A stretch of 64,000 nucleotides of DNA. Source: Thermoguttaceae bacterium. Lineage in GTDB: Bacteria; Planctomycetota; Planctomycetia; Pirellulales; Thermoguttaceae. Below the pieces are notes generated by a model. That model was given only the letters and a program-made list of their open reading frames with translations. It was not told where the DNA came from and searched no databases. The position numbers and the translations under genes are program-made. Positions 50,068 to 59,300 of this stretch are shown here, piece after piece (position 1 is the first letter of the stretch; each line of letters begins with the position of its first letter). Where the stretch lies: assembly GCA_017447865.1 (NCBI GenBank), contig JAFSMO010000092.1:62001-126000 (forward strand), in the 5' to 3' direction.

Positions 50068-51159
50068 TTAAAGTCTTTTCGGATTCTTCACGACGGCCAG
50101 GGCCAAAAGGAACGCCGCGATGCCACTCAAAACGCCCAGGTTCCAGAGCACGTTCCGCCAGACGTCGCCGACCAAAAGCGAGGTCTGAAGAAAATCGACG
50201 TAGTACCGCGCCGGGACGAAGCACGTCACCGCCTGCAAAAACTCGGGCATGCTCTTGATCTCAAAAAGGAACCCCGACAAAATGTAGGACGGGAGGAACG
50301 TCGAGATGACCGTCACGATGACCGCCAGAAACTGGTTCTTCGTCAGGCTGGAGATCAGAAGGCCGAGGCAAAGCGCGACGATCAGGTAAAGGCTCGAACC
50401 GAAAACCAGAATGCCGATGTTCCCGCGCGTCGGGAGGCCGAAAAGGTAGTGCCCCAGAACCAACGCGATCGTCAGACCGACCATTCCGAGGCCGAAATTC
50501 GTGATCATTTTCGCCAGAAGGATCTCGATCGAGCGCATCGGCGTCACGAACATGCTTTCGAGGTTTCCCAGCTCATACTCGCGGGCCATCACCATGGAGG
50601 TCAAAAGCGCGCCGATGATGGTCAGAATGATCACGATCATTCCCGGCACGATGTTGAACGCGCTGCGGTTTTCCTCGTTGAACCACTGCCGCGTCTGGAT
50701 CTCCAGCGCGTTCGGGTCGGCCTGGGCCCCCATGCAGTCGGAAAGGACCGTCAGGACGTAGCCGCGTTTCAGGAACGCCGGGCTTGGGTTGGATGCGTTC
50801 ACGACGATCTGTACCACCGCGTCGCCCGACTGAAGTTTTCGCGTGAAATCCTGCGGCAAATAAAGGCAAGTATCGGCCCGATGCGCCCGCAAAAGGGCCT
50901 CCGCCTCGGCCGTCGTGCGGACGATCTGCGAGTCGAAAAACCCGTTGGACTGAAACCGGGCGCAGATCTGGCTCGCCATCTCGGACGGCTCCGGCACGAC
51001 GATGACCATCCGAATGTTCCGCACATCGGTCGAGACGCCAAAACCGCAGATCAACAGCAAAACGACGGGCAAAAGGATCCCCAGCGCAATGCTCAGCGGG
51101 TCGCGGATGAGCTGCCGGAATTCTTTTTGGGTCAGGATGAAAATTCTGCGAAAACTCAT
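50068..51159 (-). CDS. ABC-2 exporter permease (YbhR/YbhS-like) 1
   Basis: A 363-residue ABC-2 permease of the same build as its downstream neighbour: LSIALGILLPVVLLLICGFG as first helix, a periplasmic loop with PQDFTRKLQSGD, and a membrane part with REYELGNLESMFVTPMRSIE as coupling region. I chose the ATG at 51159; the frame open to 51246 is GAGCGG repeat sequence (MTDPARHF...). The 157-base gap to the ATPase gene, filled by repeats, may loosen the expression coupling in this operon. Confidence 0.88.
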   Translation of the reverse strand: MSFRRIFILTQKEFRQLIRDPLSIALGILLPVVLLLICGFGVSTDVRNIRMVIVVPEPSEMASQICARFQSNGFFDSQIVRTTAEAEALLRAHRADTCLYLPQDFTRKLQSGDAVVQIVVNASNPSPAFLKRGYVLTVLSDCMGAQADPNALEIQTRQWFNEENRSAFNIVPGMIVIILTIIGALLTSMVMAREYELGNLESMFVTPMRSIEILLAKMITNFGLGMVGLTIALVLGHYLFGLPTRGNIGILVFGSSLYLIVALCLGLLISSLTKNQFLAVIVTVISTFLPSYILSGFLFEIKSMPEFLQAVTCFVPARYYVDFLQTSLLVGDVWRNVLWNLGVLSGIAAFLLALAVVKNPKRL

Positions 51160-51174
51160 AATTAATGCGGAATT

Positions 51175-51316
51175 ACGGGGACGACGCTGGCGAGCGGGGT
51201 CAGTTATGACCCCGTATTTTAAAAAATGGCGAGCGGGGTCAGTCATGACCCCGTAAAATCAGGATCCTCAACTTCAACGGTCACGTTTTACGGGGGCATA
51301 ACTGCCCCCGCTCGCC
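51175..51316. repeat. Tandem GAGCGGGGTCAGTTATGAC palindromes inside the exporter operon
   Basis: Three related units: ggcgagcggggtcagttatg (51190), ggcgagcggggtcagtcatg (51230) and, inverted, cataactgcccccgctcgcc (51297-51316). They are followed or preceded by accccgta. The first is preceded by a ggggacgacgct arm. The cluster separates the ATPase gene from the first permease gene. Related units lie at 14.81-14.90 kb. Confidence 0.75.
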
Positions 51317-52816
51317 TCACGTCACCAAATTCACAAAAGCGTCTTCCAGCGTCGCGGCATCGGCGCCCTGGTGGCGAATTTCATCCACGGTCCCCACTGC
51401 GATGGAAAGGCCATCGCGCATGATGACGAGCCGATCGCAGTACTGCGCCTCGTCCATGAAGTGGGTCGTGATGATGACCGCCACGCCCGAGTCCGCCAGG
51501 TCGAGGATCCTCTTCCAGAACTCGCGCCGGGAGATCGGGTCGGTCCCGGAGGTCGCTTCATCGAGGAAGACGATCGATGGATCGTGAAGCAGCGCGCACG
51601 CCATCGCAAGCCGGCGTTTGTAGCCCATCGCCAGGCGGGCCGCCAGCATTTTGACGAACGGCTCGAGCTGAAACGCCTTGAGCGCCCAGTCGATCCGCTC
51701 CCGCAAAAGTCTCCTCGGTACGCCGTACGCGCCGCCGAAAAACTCCATATTTTGCCGGACGGTCAGCTCGCCGTAAAGAGAAAATTTCTGCGCGACGTAG
51801 CCCGTCTGCGAGCGCATTTTCTCGACGTTCTCCGCAAGCGGCTCGCCGTCGAGCAGGATCTCGCCGCCGTTTGCCTGGTCCAACGCGCAGAGCATCCGGA
51901 ACGTGGTGGTTTTGCCCGCCCCGTTCGCTCCGAGCAGACCGAAAATCTCCCCGGCGTGGATCTGAAATGTCAGGTCGTTCACCGCCGTGAAGTCTCCGAA
52001 ACGCTTCACCAGATGACGGACCTCCAGCCGAACCGGCGCGTCGGGTTTGACCGGGTTTTGACGCCGGAGCGGCTCCGGGACCGTCCCGCAAATGAGCGCC
52101 TGAAACGCCTCCTCGAACGTCGGGCGAGGCACGAATCGCTCCGCCTGCCTGCGGATCTCGTCGGGCGTGCCCTGCGTCAGGAGCCGGCCCTCGAAAAGGA
52201 TCAGCGTGGAGTCGCAGTAGTCCGCCTCGTCGAGGTACGCGGTGCTGGCCAGGACGGTCATTCCTTCCTCCCTGACGAACTGGCGCAGGATCTGCCAGAG
52301 CTCGCGCCGCGCCAGGACGTCCACCCCCACCGTCGGCTCGTCGAGGAGCATCAGCTTGGGCCGGGAAACCAGCGCGCAGATGAGGGCCAGTTTCTGCTTC
52401 ATCCCGCCGGAAAGCTGCCCCGCCATGCGCCCGGTGAACGGCGCCAGAAGCGTGATTTGGAGGAGTTTTTCGGCCCGTTCCTTCAGATCGGCGGCGGAAA
52501 TCCCGTGCAGCTCGGCGTAGAGCTTAATGTTTTCCATGACCGTCAGGTTTTCGTAAAGCCCGAACTTCTGCGGCACGTAGCCGACCCGACTCTGGATCTT
52601 CGCAGCGTCCCGGACGGAATCAAGCCCCAAAACCGTCACTTTTCCCGCGTCCGGCCGCCAAAGTCCGCACAGATGGCGCATGAGCGTGGTTTTCCCCGCG
52701 CCGTCCGGCCCGAGCAGACCGATGATCTGCCCCGCGTCGGCCTGGAACGTGACGTCCTGAAGGGCCGTAAGCGAGCCGAAACGCTTCGTGAGATCCTGGC
52801 AGTCGATGATCGGCAT
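51317..52816 (-). CDS. ABC exporter ATPase with two nucleotide-binding domains (YbhF-like)
   Basis: A 499-residue protein with two fused ATPase domains. Domain 1 has Walker A GPDGAGKTT (36-44), LSGGMKQKL and LLDEPTVGVD. Domain 2 has GANGAGKTT (about residue 290 onward), a modified signature LAMGYKRRLAMA and FLDEATSGTD. This two-domain form is typical of YbhF in the YbhFSR exporter, where the second signature is also non-standard. I chose the ATG at 52816, which begins MPIIDCQDLTKRFG two bases after the HlyD stop. The frame open to 52990 overlaps hlyD and is spurious. Confidence 0.93.
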   Translation of the reverse strand: MPIIDCQDLTKRFGSLTALQDVTFQADAGQIIGLLGPDGAGKTTLMRHLCGLWRPDAGKVTVLGLDSVRDAAKIQSRVGYVPQKFGLYENLTVMENIKLYAELHGISAADLKERAEKLLQITLLAPFTGRMAGQLSGGMKQKLALICALVSRPKLMLLDEPTVGVDVLARRELWQILRQFVREEGMTVLASTAYLDEADYCDSTLILFEGRLLTQGTPDEIRRQAERFVPRPTFEEAFQALICGTVPEPLRRQNPVKPDAPVRLEVRHLVKRFGDFTAVNDLTFQIHAGEIFGLLGANGAGKTTTFRMLCALDQANGGEILLDGEPLAENVEKMRSQTGYVAQKFSLYGELTVRQNMEFFGGAYGVPRRLLRERIDWALKAFQLEPFVKMLAARLAMGYKRRLAMACALLHDPSIVFLDEATSGTDPISRREFWKRILDLADSGVAVIITTHFMDEAQYCDRLVIMRDGLSIAVGTVDEIRHQGADAATLEDAFVNLVT

Positions 52817-52818
52817 GG

Positions 52819-53961
52819 TCACGGCCCCTCGATCTTCACCGTGACGGGCATTCCGAGCTTCAGCACGTCGTCCGGGTCCTCCGTAAAGACGCGGACCTCG
52901 TAAACCAGCGACGTGCGCAAGTCCTTCGTTTCGACGTTTTTCGGCGTGAACTCGGCCGACGGCGAGATGAATCCGACCCAGCCGTCGCACTCGGTTTTAA
53001 GCCCGTCCACCTGAATTTTGGCTTTCTGGCCCATTTTCACGCGCGGGAGAAGCGGCTCCTCGACGTACACGCGGACCCACTTGGGCGAAACGACCGCCAG
53101 AGTGAAAACGGGAAGCTGCGGCGAGGCCATTTCGCCGGGTTCCAGAACACGGCTCCGGATGATCCCGTCGCACGGCGCGAAAAGCTCGCAGTCGGCCAGC
53201 GTCTGCTTCCGGATCGCCAGAACCGCCTCGGCCTGCGTGAGCGACGCACGGCTCTGCTCGATCTGGGCCTCCGCCTGACTTTTCTGGGTTTTCACCTGCT
53301 CGAGAGAGGCCAGCGCCTGCAAGTACTGAGCCTTGGCCGCGGCTTTTTCCTCTTCCCGCGTCCCGTTCTGCAATTTTTCCAGATTGGCCTGCGCCAGTTT
53401 GTGCTGCGCAAGGAGTTTCCGCCACGCCGCCTCCGCGTCCTCCGCTTCCTGATCGGAAACCGCCTTGGTGCCGGTCAGCTTTTTGTTTCGCTCGTAGTAG
53501 TTTTTCGCGGCGGGGATCTGCACGCTGAACATTTCGACCGTGGCCTCCGCGATCGCCACGTCCTCTTTTCGTGACCCATTTTCGGCTTTTTCCCACTCGG
53601 CTTTTGCCGCCTGCGTAGCCGCTTCAGCGACCGGAACGGCTTTTTCCGCGATTTCCAGAGTGGTTTGCGCCGCCGCGACCGCCGCCTGCGCCGCGTCCAC
53701 CTGCGCCTGCGCCTCGGCGATCTGCTGCTCCACGCGGACCGTTTCGAGTTTCCCGAGCGGATCCCCCTTTTTGACGCGCGTACCCTCCTCCACGTTCAGT
53801 TCCGCGATGCGCTCGGAGATCTGAAACACGAGATTCATCTGCCGATTATCGACGTTTCCGTTCAGTTCCAGCGGCTGATTGGGATCCGTTTTGGCGGAGC
53901 CGCAGCCAGAAACCAAAATCAGCAAAGCCGAAAGGAAAACCATACTAATTTTGAGGTTCAT
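52819..53961 (-). CDS. HlyD-family periplasmic adaptor lipoprotein
   Basis: A 380-residue membrane fusion protein. The start at 53961 gives a lipoprotein signal with lipobox LVSGC (about residue 21), so it is probably anchored to the membrane. A first lipoyl half (ERIAELNVEEGTRVKKGDPL), a long Ala/Gln/Glu coiled-coil hairpin (about 65-235) and the second half (FAPCDGIIRSRVLEPGEM) follow. It would connect the ABC-2 permeases to an outer-membrane channel. Its ATG overlaps the TetR stop by four bases (ATGA). Confidence 0.92.
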   Translation of the reverse strand: MNLKISMVFLSALLILVSGCGSAKTDPNQPLELNGNVDNRQMNLVFQISERIAELNVEEGTRVKKGDPLGKLETVRVEQQIAEAQAQVDAAQAAVAAAQTTLEIAEKAVPVAEAATQAAKAEWEKAENGSRKEDVAIAEATVEMFSVQIPAAKNYYERNKKLTGTKAVSDQEAEDAEAAWRKLLAQHKLAQANLEKLQNGTREEEKAAAKAQYLQALASLEQVKTQKSQAEAQIEQSRASLTQAEAVLAIRKQTLADCELFAPCDGIIRSRVLEPGEMASPQLPVFTLAVVSPKWVRVYVEEPLLPRVKMGQKAKIQVDGLKTECDGWVGFISPSAEFTPKNVETKDLRTSLVYEVRVFTEDPDDVLKLGMPVTVKIEGP

Positions 53962-54599
53962 TTTTCTTTTCTTTCTTCTATCAGGACCATCATAAGATTC
54001 AAAGATTCCTGAATCGCGTACGGACACCACTCCCCCCACGTCTGAGGACTCATAACGAACTCCATCAGCAGGCAGCGCGTGAAACGGATGATGGTCCGCG
54101 CAGTCTCCTCGACCCCCAACCGGAAACAAATCGGAAATCGGGCTTCTATCTTTTGCAAGGCTTCCTGAAATGGTTCAACCAAACATTTGTTAAGCTGATG
54201 GATCGCCACGTCATGAAACGTTTTGAGCTGAAGCATTTCCGAAAAAAACGGCCGTTTTTTCTCCACGTCCGCCAGAAAAACCGACGCGTCAAACAGTCGC
54301 TCAAGCAATTCCCGAAACGCTTCCCGCACCGTTTTCGGATCGCCAATTTCTTCCCGGATCTTCCCGGAAACCAGCTCCGTCGAACGTAAAAAAACCACAA
54401 TAAAAAGCGTCTCTTTGTTCTGGAACCAGCGGTACGCGGTCGCCATCGACCCCCCCGCCTCTTTTACGATTTCATTAATGGAGGTGCGTTCAAACCCTTT
54501 TTCCAAAAAAAGTTTATGAGCCGCAGAGAGAATTTCCTCGTAACGGGCCTTTCCCCGCGCCGTTTTGGGTTTCTCAAGTTCTTCCAAAAAGTTTTTCAT
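53958..54599 (-). CDS. TetR family regulator of the exporter operon
   Basis: A 213-residue repressor with a TetR helix-turn-helix near residues 18-60 (ILSAAHKLFLEKGFERTSIN and EAGGSMATAYRWFQNKETLF) and a C-terminal ligand-binding helical domain. I chose the ATG at 54599; an earlier ATG at 54626 lies inside the operator. It is the first gene of the operon and probably represses it, including itself, through two palindromes at its promoter. The ligand is likely a compound exported by the transporter (inference). Confidence 0.9.
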   Translation of the reverse strand: MKNFLEELEKPKTARGKARYEEILSAAHKLFLEKGFERTSINEIVKEAGGSMATAYRWFQNKETLFIVVFLRSTELVSGKIREEIGDPKTVREAFRELLERLFDASVFLADVEKKRPFFSEMLQLKTFHDVAIHQLNKCLVEPFQEALQKIEARFPICFRLGVEETARTIIRFTRCLLMEFVMSPQTWGEWCPYAIQESLNLMMVLIEERKEK

Positions 54600-54611
54600 A
54601 AAATCCTCAAA

Positions 54612-54668
54612 AGTGTAGTGTAGCATACATTACACTTTGATTGTACTATACAATCTTTTCCCTGTCAA
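54612..54668 (-). promoter_or_regulatory. TetR operon promoter with two palindromic operators
   Basis: Minus strand -35 TTGACA (54668-54663), 17-base spacer, -10 TACAAT (54645-54640). A 17-base palindrome GATTGTACTATACAATC (54639-54655) covers the -10 and part of the spacer. A second, 25-base palindrome (54612-54636; arms AGTGTA / TACACT and TGTA / TACA) lies just downstream. These are the likely sites for the TetR protein encoded next to them. Confidence 0.75.
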
Positions 54669-54779
54669 GGGGGTTTCCAAAAAAAATCTTAAAAATTTCA
54701 GAAAATTTTGCATCCAGCTTCCCTTTTCTTAATTTCTTATAATATTTACAAAAAATTAAGATTTTTCGAGCAGCCGCTC

Positions 54780-54807
54780 TTGACAAAAATCCCGCATCGT
54801 GTAAAAT
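54780..54807 (+). promoter_or_regulatory. Promoter of the RND efflux operon
   Basis: TTGACA, 16-base spacer, TAAAAT. The -10 contains the ATG at 54806, so translation must start further down; ATG 54833 with GGAG eight bases before it fits. Confidence 0.75.
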
Positions 54808-54832
54808 GAAGGAACTAGATGGAGCAAAATTT

Positions 54833-56359
54833 ATGACTACAGAAAATTCATTTCTCAAAAGCGCTTTCAAATCCTGGTTTACCTTCGGGGGGCACGTCCT
54901 TCTTTCGGTCCTGATCCTTGGCTCGTCGATCCTTGCGGCGGTGGTCATTGGAACGGGCCGAAGTCCGGATCGGTCAAAACCCCTTGAGGAGATCATTCCA
55001 TCCGTCAAAACAGAAATCGCCCGCCGCGAGACGAACGGCATCACGTTCCAGGTGGACGGCGTGGTGATCCCGTTCCGTGAGGTTTCCATCGCGTCGGAAG
55101 TCTCTGGAAACATCAAATTCCTTTCGCCGCACTGCCGCACGGGGCGTTACGTCCAAAAGGGCGAAATTCTGGCGCAGATCGATTCGCAGGACTACGAGCA
55201 CGCGCTCTCCGAGGCCCAGCAAAGTCTGATCCAGGCCGACCGCGCCATTGAGGAGTGGAAGATTTCGGTCCAGAACATCGCGGACCGGGTGGAAGTCGCC
55301 GTGGCCCAGTTCAACACGCAGAAAAACGAGCTGGAACGCTGCAGGAAACTCAACGAAAAAGGCGCGGTCTCCCAGACCGAACTGGAAACGGCCGAGCTGA
55401 ACCATTTAAATAAAAAAGAAACGCTCGTGACCCTCCAGAACGAGCAGCGGACGCTGACCGCTCAGGAGGAACGGCTTGAATCCGCCCGGGAAACGGCGCG
55501 TGTAGCCGTCGAGAAAGCCGAGCTGAATCTGCGTCGGTGCACGATCTCCTCGCCGCTGACCGGGCTGGTCGTGACGCTGAACGTCGAGCAGGACAAATTC
55601 GTGCAGCGCGGCGAAACGCTCGTTTCGATCCACGACACTTCGCGGCTTGAGGTCCAGTGCAGCCTCTACATGAAGCAGGTGGAATGGCTCTGGAGCGAGA
55701 AACCGGGGGCGGAAACCCCGGAAGTTCCGGCCGTAACAGAAGATAATTTGCAGACCGTGAAAACCGAAAACCAGATCGCGGCCGAGGCGGAAGCGCAGGC
55801 CAAGGCGGAAAGCGCGGCGCTGCGTCAGTACTACCAGTTCGACGACACGCCGGTGAAACTCACGTACAATCTGGACGGCGTGATTTACCAGTGGGGCGGA
55901 ACGCTGACGTACCTGGACGGGCCCGGCCTCGATTCCCGGACGCGGATGATGCCGTGCCGCGTGCTGGTGGAGGACCCGCTCAAGGTGGAATCGTTCAACG
56001 ACGCAGGCGTTCCGGTCAAAACGTCCATTTCGCCGACCCTGATGCCCGGAATGTTCGTGACGATCGAGATCCACGCCAATCCGGCCCGCACGCTCCTGAA
56101 TCTGGCCGAGACCGCGGTCCTTCCGGGCGGAACGGTCTGGAAAGTGGTCAAGAATGAGGACGGAAAAGACGTTTTGGCCCGCGCCTCGAAAATCACGACG
56201 GCCCATTACGAGTCCCAAACCGGCCGGATCATCGTGTACCGCCGCCGCGGCGCGCTGGAGGAAGGGGACCAGGTGGTCATTTCGCCGCTTGCCTCACCGG
56301 TCGAAGGAACGTTCGTGCACGTGCTGAACAGCGAAACGGAGAGTGAGGAAAAGGAATGA
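54833..56359 (+). CDS. RND efflux periplasmic adaptor (membrane fusion protein)
   Basis: A 508-residue adaptor. I chose the ATG at 54833 (MTTENSFLKSAFK) because it has GGAG upstream and the earlier in-frame ATG at 54806 lies inside the -10 box. One N-terminal membrane helix (LLSVLILGSSILAAVVIG) is followed by a lipoyl domain (VDGVVIPFREVSIASEVSGN), a coiled-coil hairpin (about 115-230) and beta-barrel parts. An Ala/Glu-rich insert (AAEAEAQAKAESAA) lies near residue 310. Its stop overlaps the start of the RND pump gene by four bases, so the two work as a pair. Confidence 0.9.
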   Translation: MTTENSFLKSAFKSWFTFGGHVLLSVLILGSSILAAVVIGTGRSPDRSKPLEEIIPSVKTEIARRETNGITFQVDGVVIPFREVSIASEVSGNIKFLSPHCRTGRYVQKGEILAQIDSQDYEHALSEAQQSLIQADRAIEEWKISVQNIADRVEVAVAQFNTQKNELERCRKLNEKGAVSQTELETAELNHLNKKETLVTLQNEQRTLTAQEERLESARETARVAVEKAELNLRRCTISSPLTGLVVTLNVEQDKFVQRGETLVSIHDTSRLEVQCSLYMKQVEWLWSEKPGAETPEVPAVTEDNLQTVKTENQIAAEAEAQAKAESAALRQYYQFDDTPVKLTYNLDGVIYQWGGTLTYLDGPGLDSRTRMMPCRVLVEDPLKVESFNDAGVPVKTSISPTLMPGMFVTIEIHANPARTLLNLAETAVLPGGTVWKVVKNEDGKDVLARASKITTAHYESQTGRIIVYRRRGALEEGDQVVISPLASPVEGTFVHVLNSETESEEKE

Positions 56360-59300
56360 AAAAACTCTTCGAATGGGCCGTTTCCAACGTGCCGGCCATG
56401 AACCTCATCATGCTCACCGTACTGCTGATCGGCTACTGGGGGCTCATGAGCCTGAACCGCGAAACCTTTCCGAATTTCGACATCGACATGATTTCGGTTT
56501 CCGTCGTCTATCCCGGCGCCACGCCGGAAGAGGTCGAGGAGGCGATCTGCCAGAAAATCGAAGAGGAAGTCCGCGATATTGTGGGGATCAAGAAGATCAC
56601 GTCCTCCGCTTCTGAAAACATGGGGAACGTCCAGATCGAGCTGAAGTCCAACGTGGACGACAAAAACCGCGTTCTGAACGAAGTCGATTCGGCCGTCGGG
56701 CGCATTTCCACGTTCCCCGAACTCTGCGAGCGGCCAGACGTGCGGCTCCTCCAGATCGAAGAAACGATCATCCGCGTCGGGATCCTCGGCCCGCCTGACT
56801 GGAGCATGGAAGCCCAGCTCAAACTCCGTGACGTCGCGGAGGAACTGCGCAATGAAATGCTTCAGCTTCCGAATATTTCCCGCGTCGACATCGTGGGAAG
56901 CAAAGACTACCAGATCGACGTGGAGTTCGACGAAAACACGCTCCGCAGTTACGGCCTGACCCTTCAGGACGTCGCGCAGATCATCCGCAAGGAAAACCAC
57001 CAGCAGGCCGGCGGAACCATCCGCGCGAAATCGCAGGAGATCCTCCTGCGCTCCGATACGAAACAGGATTGGGGCGAAGGGATCGCGAAACTCCCGCTCA
57101 TCGGCGTGGCAGAAGGGGCCGTTCTGACCGTCGGCGACCTGGGGAACATTCGGGACGAATTCGTGGACGTCGCGAGCAGCATTTCTATCCGGACCGTCAT
57201 CGACGATGGGGCGACCGACCCGAAAACGGGCGAAAAGATCCTGCACTACCGCCCCGACCGGCCGTTCCTCGCGCTGAACGTTCAGCGTAATCCCGAGGAA
57301 GACCTTTTCGCGATGGTGGATTCGGTCCTCGATTTCGTGAAAAAGACGCAAGTCCCGCAAGGGTACGAGCTTCTGACGTGGGGCGACCGCTCCACGGAGG
57401 TCCGCGCCCGGCTGGAAATGCTCGGCGAAAACGGGATCCAGGGGTTTTTGATCGTCATTCTTTGCCTGACGCTTTTCCTCGACATGCGCCTGGCGATCTG
57501 GGTCTCGTTTGGAATCCCGTTCGCGCTGCTGGGCACGTGCTTCGTGCTGATGGCGATGCACCAGACGCTGAACATGATCTCATCGTTCGCCCTGATCATG
57601 GGCCTCGGGATCGTGGTGGACGACGCGATCGTCATCGGCGAAAACGTTTACACGCACCGGCAAATGGGCGAATCCTCACGTGACGCCGCGGTGAATGGGA
57701 TCAATGAAGTCTTCCCGAGCGTCATCGCGTCGGTCCTCACGACGATCATCGCGTTCGCGCCTCTGCTTTTCGTCATGGGGATCATGGGGAAAATCATGTT
57801 CGTCCTGCCGACGGTCATGATCTCCATGCTTCTGCTCTCGATTTTCGAGGCCTCGACGATTTTGCCGGCGCACCTTTCGCACCGCGACAATTTGATCTTC
57901 CGGATCGGCCGGAACGTTTTCTTCATCTTTTACTGGATCGTGCCGCTGATGGAATGGCTTGCCAGCTACGCCTCGCGCGGGCTGAACTGGTTCATTCATC
58001 ACGTGTACATTCCGACGCTCCGGTACAGTTTGCACCACCGCCTCATTTTTATGTCGATCTGCTTCGGCGTCGCCATCGTCACTCTCGGACTTTACCTGGG
58101 CGGGATCGTGCAGTTCGTTTTCTTCCCCAAGATGGACGGGACCTCCATCGTGTGCAACGTCCAGTTCCCGAACGGCACGCCGGAAGCCCTGACGACGCAC
58201 TGGGCCGAGGTCATTGAGGAGGCCTACTGGCGAGTCGCGAAACAGATCCTCGACGAGACGGGCGAGCAGGTTTCCGTGCACTCCATCCGCACGATCGGCT
58301 CGAACATGGCCGGGCGCGGCGCCGGAGGAGGAATGACCGGCGGCGATTCCTCGCACATGGCAAGCGTCGAGATCCAGCTCGTAGAGGCGGAAGACCGAAG
58401 CATTCAGAGTTTCGAGATCATCGACCGCTGGCGCAAAGAGACCGGGACGATCCCCGGCGCGCTGGTCCTGACTTTCGACTCGGCTTTTGGCGGCCCGGGA
58501 GGAAGCGCGATCGAGTTCAGCGTCACGGCCCCCGCCCAGCATGCGGATGAACTGGAAGCCGCCGTCGAAAAGTGCAAGGCAAAACTCGCCACGTACGACG
58601 GCGTGTACGACATTCACGACGATAATCTCCCGGGAAAATGGGAATTTCGGCCGAAAGTCCGGGACTTCGCCGTCACGCAGGGGGTCCGGCAGGCGGACAT
58701 CGCCGACGTTTTGAGAAACGCGTACTACGGCGCCGAAGTCATGCGCCTCCAGCGCGGCCGCCACGAGGTGAAACTCATGGTCCGCTACCCGGAAGCCGCG
58801 AGAAAATCGCTGGCGAGTTTCGACGAGCTGCGCGTCCGGATCAACGGCGTGGAACGTCCCATCGGCGAGCTTTGCGACGTGGAAGTGAAACGCGGCTACT
58901 CGACCATCAGCCGGATCGACCAGCAGCGGTGCATTACGATCACGGCCGACGCCGACTTCAATAAAGTGCAGCCGAACCGCGTGATCGGGGCGCTGCAGGG
59001 AAAAATCGTCGAACGCGACGCGGCCGGAAATCCGCTCCCGGCGTTTCTGCCCGAGCTGATGAAGGAGTACCCGCACATTCACATTCGCTGGGAAGGTCAG
59101 CGGGAGCAGGAGGAAGAATCGTTCAACTCGATGAAAATTGGTTTTTCGGTCGCGATGCTCGGAATGTTCGTCCTCCTGACGATGCAGTTCAAGTCGTACA
59201 CGCAGCCGTTCATCATCATGTCGGTGATCCCGTTTGCGATCGTGATGGTGGTCCTCGGGCACGCGTTTTTCCGGATGCAAATGACGTTTTTCAGCGCGTT

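Noticed and set aside
51160-51246. N-terminal extension of the first ABC permease
   Set aside because: The codons come from GAGCGG repeats. The same peptide would be read from any copy of the repeat.
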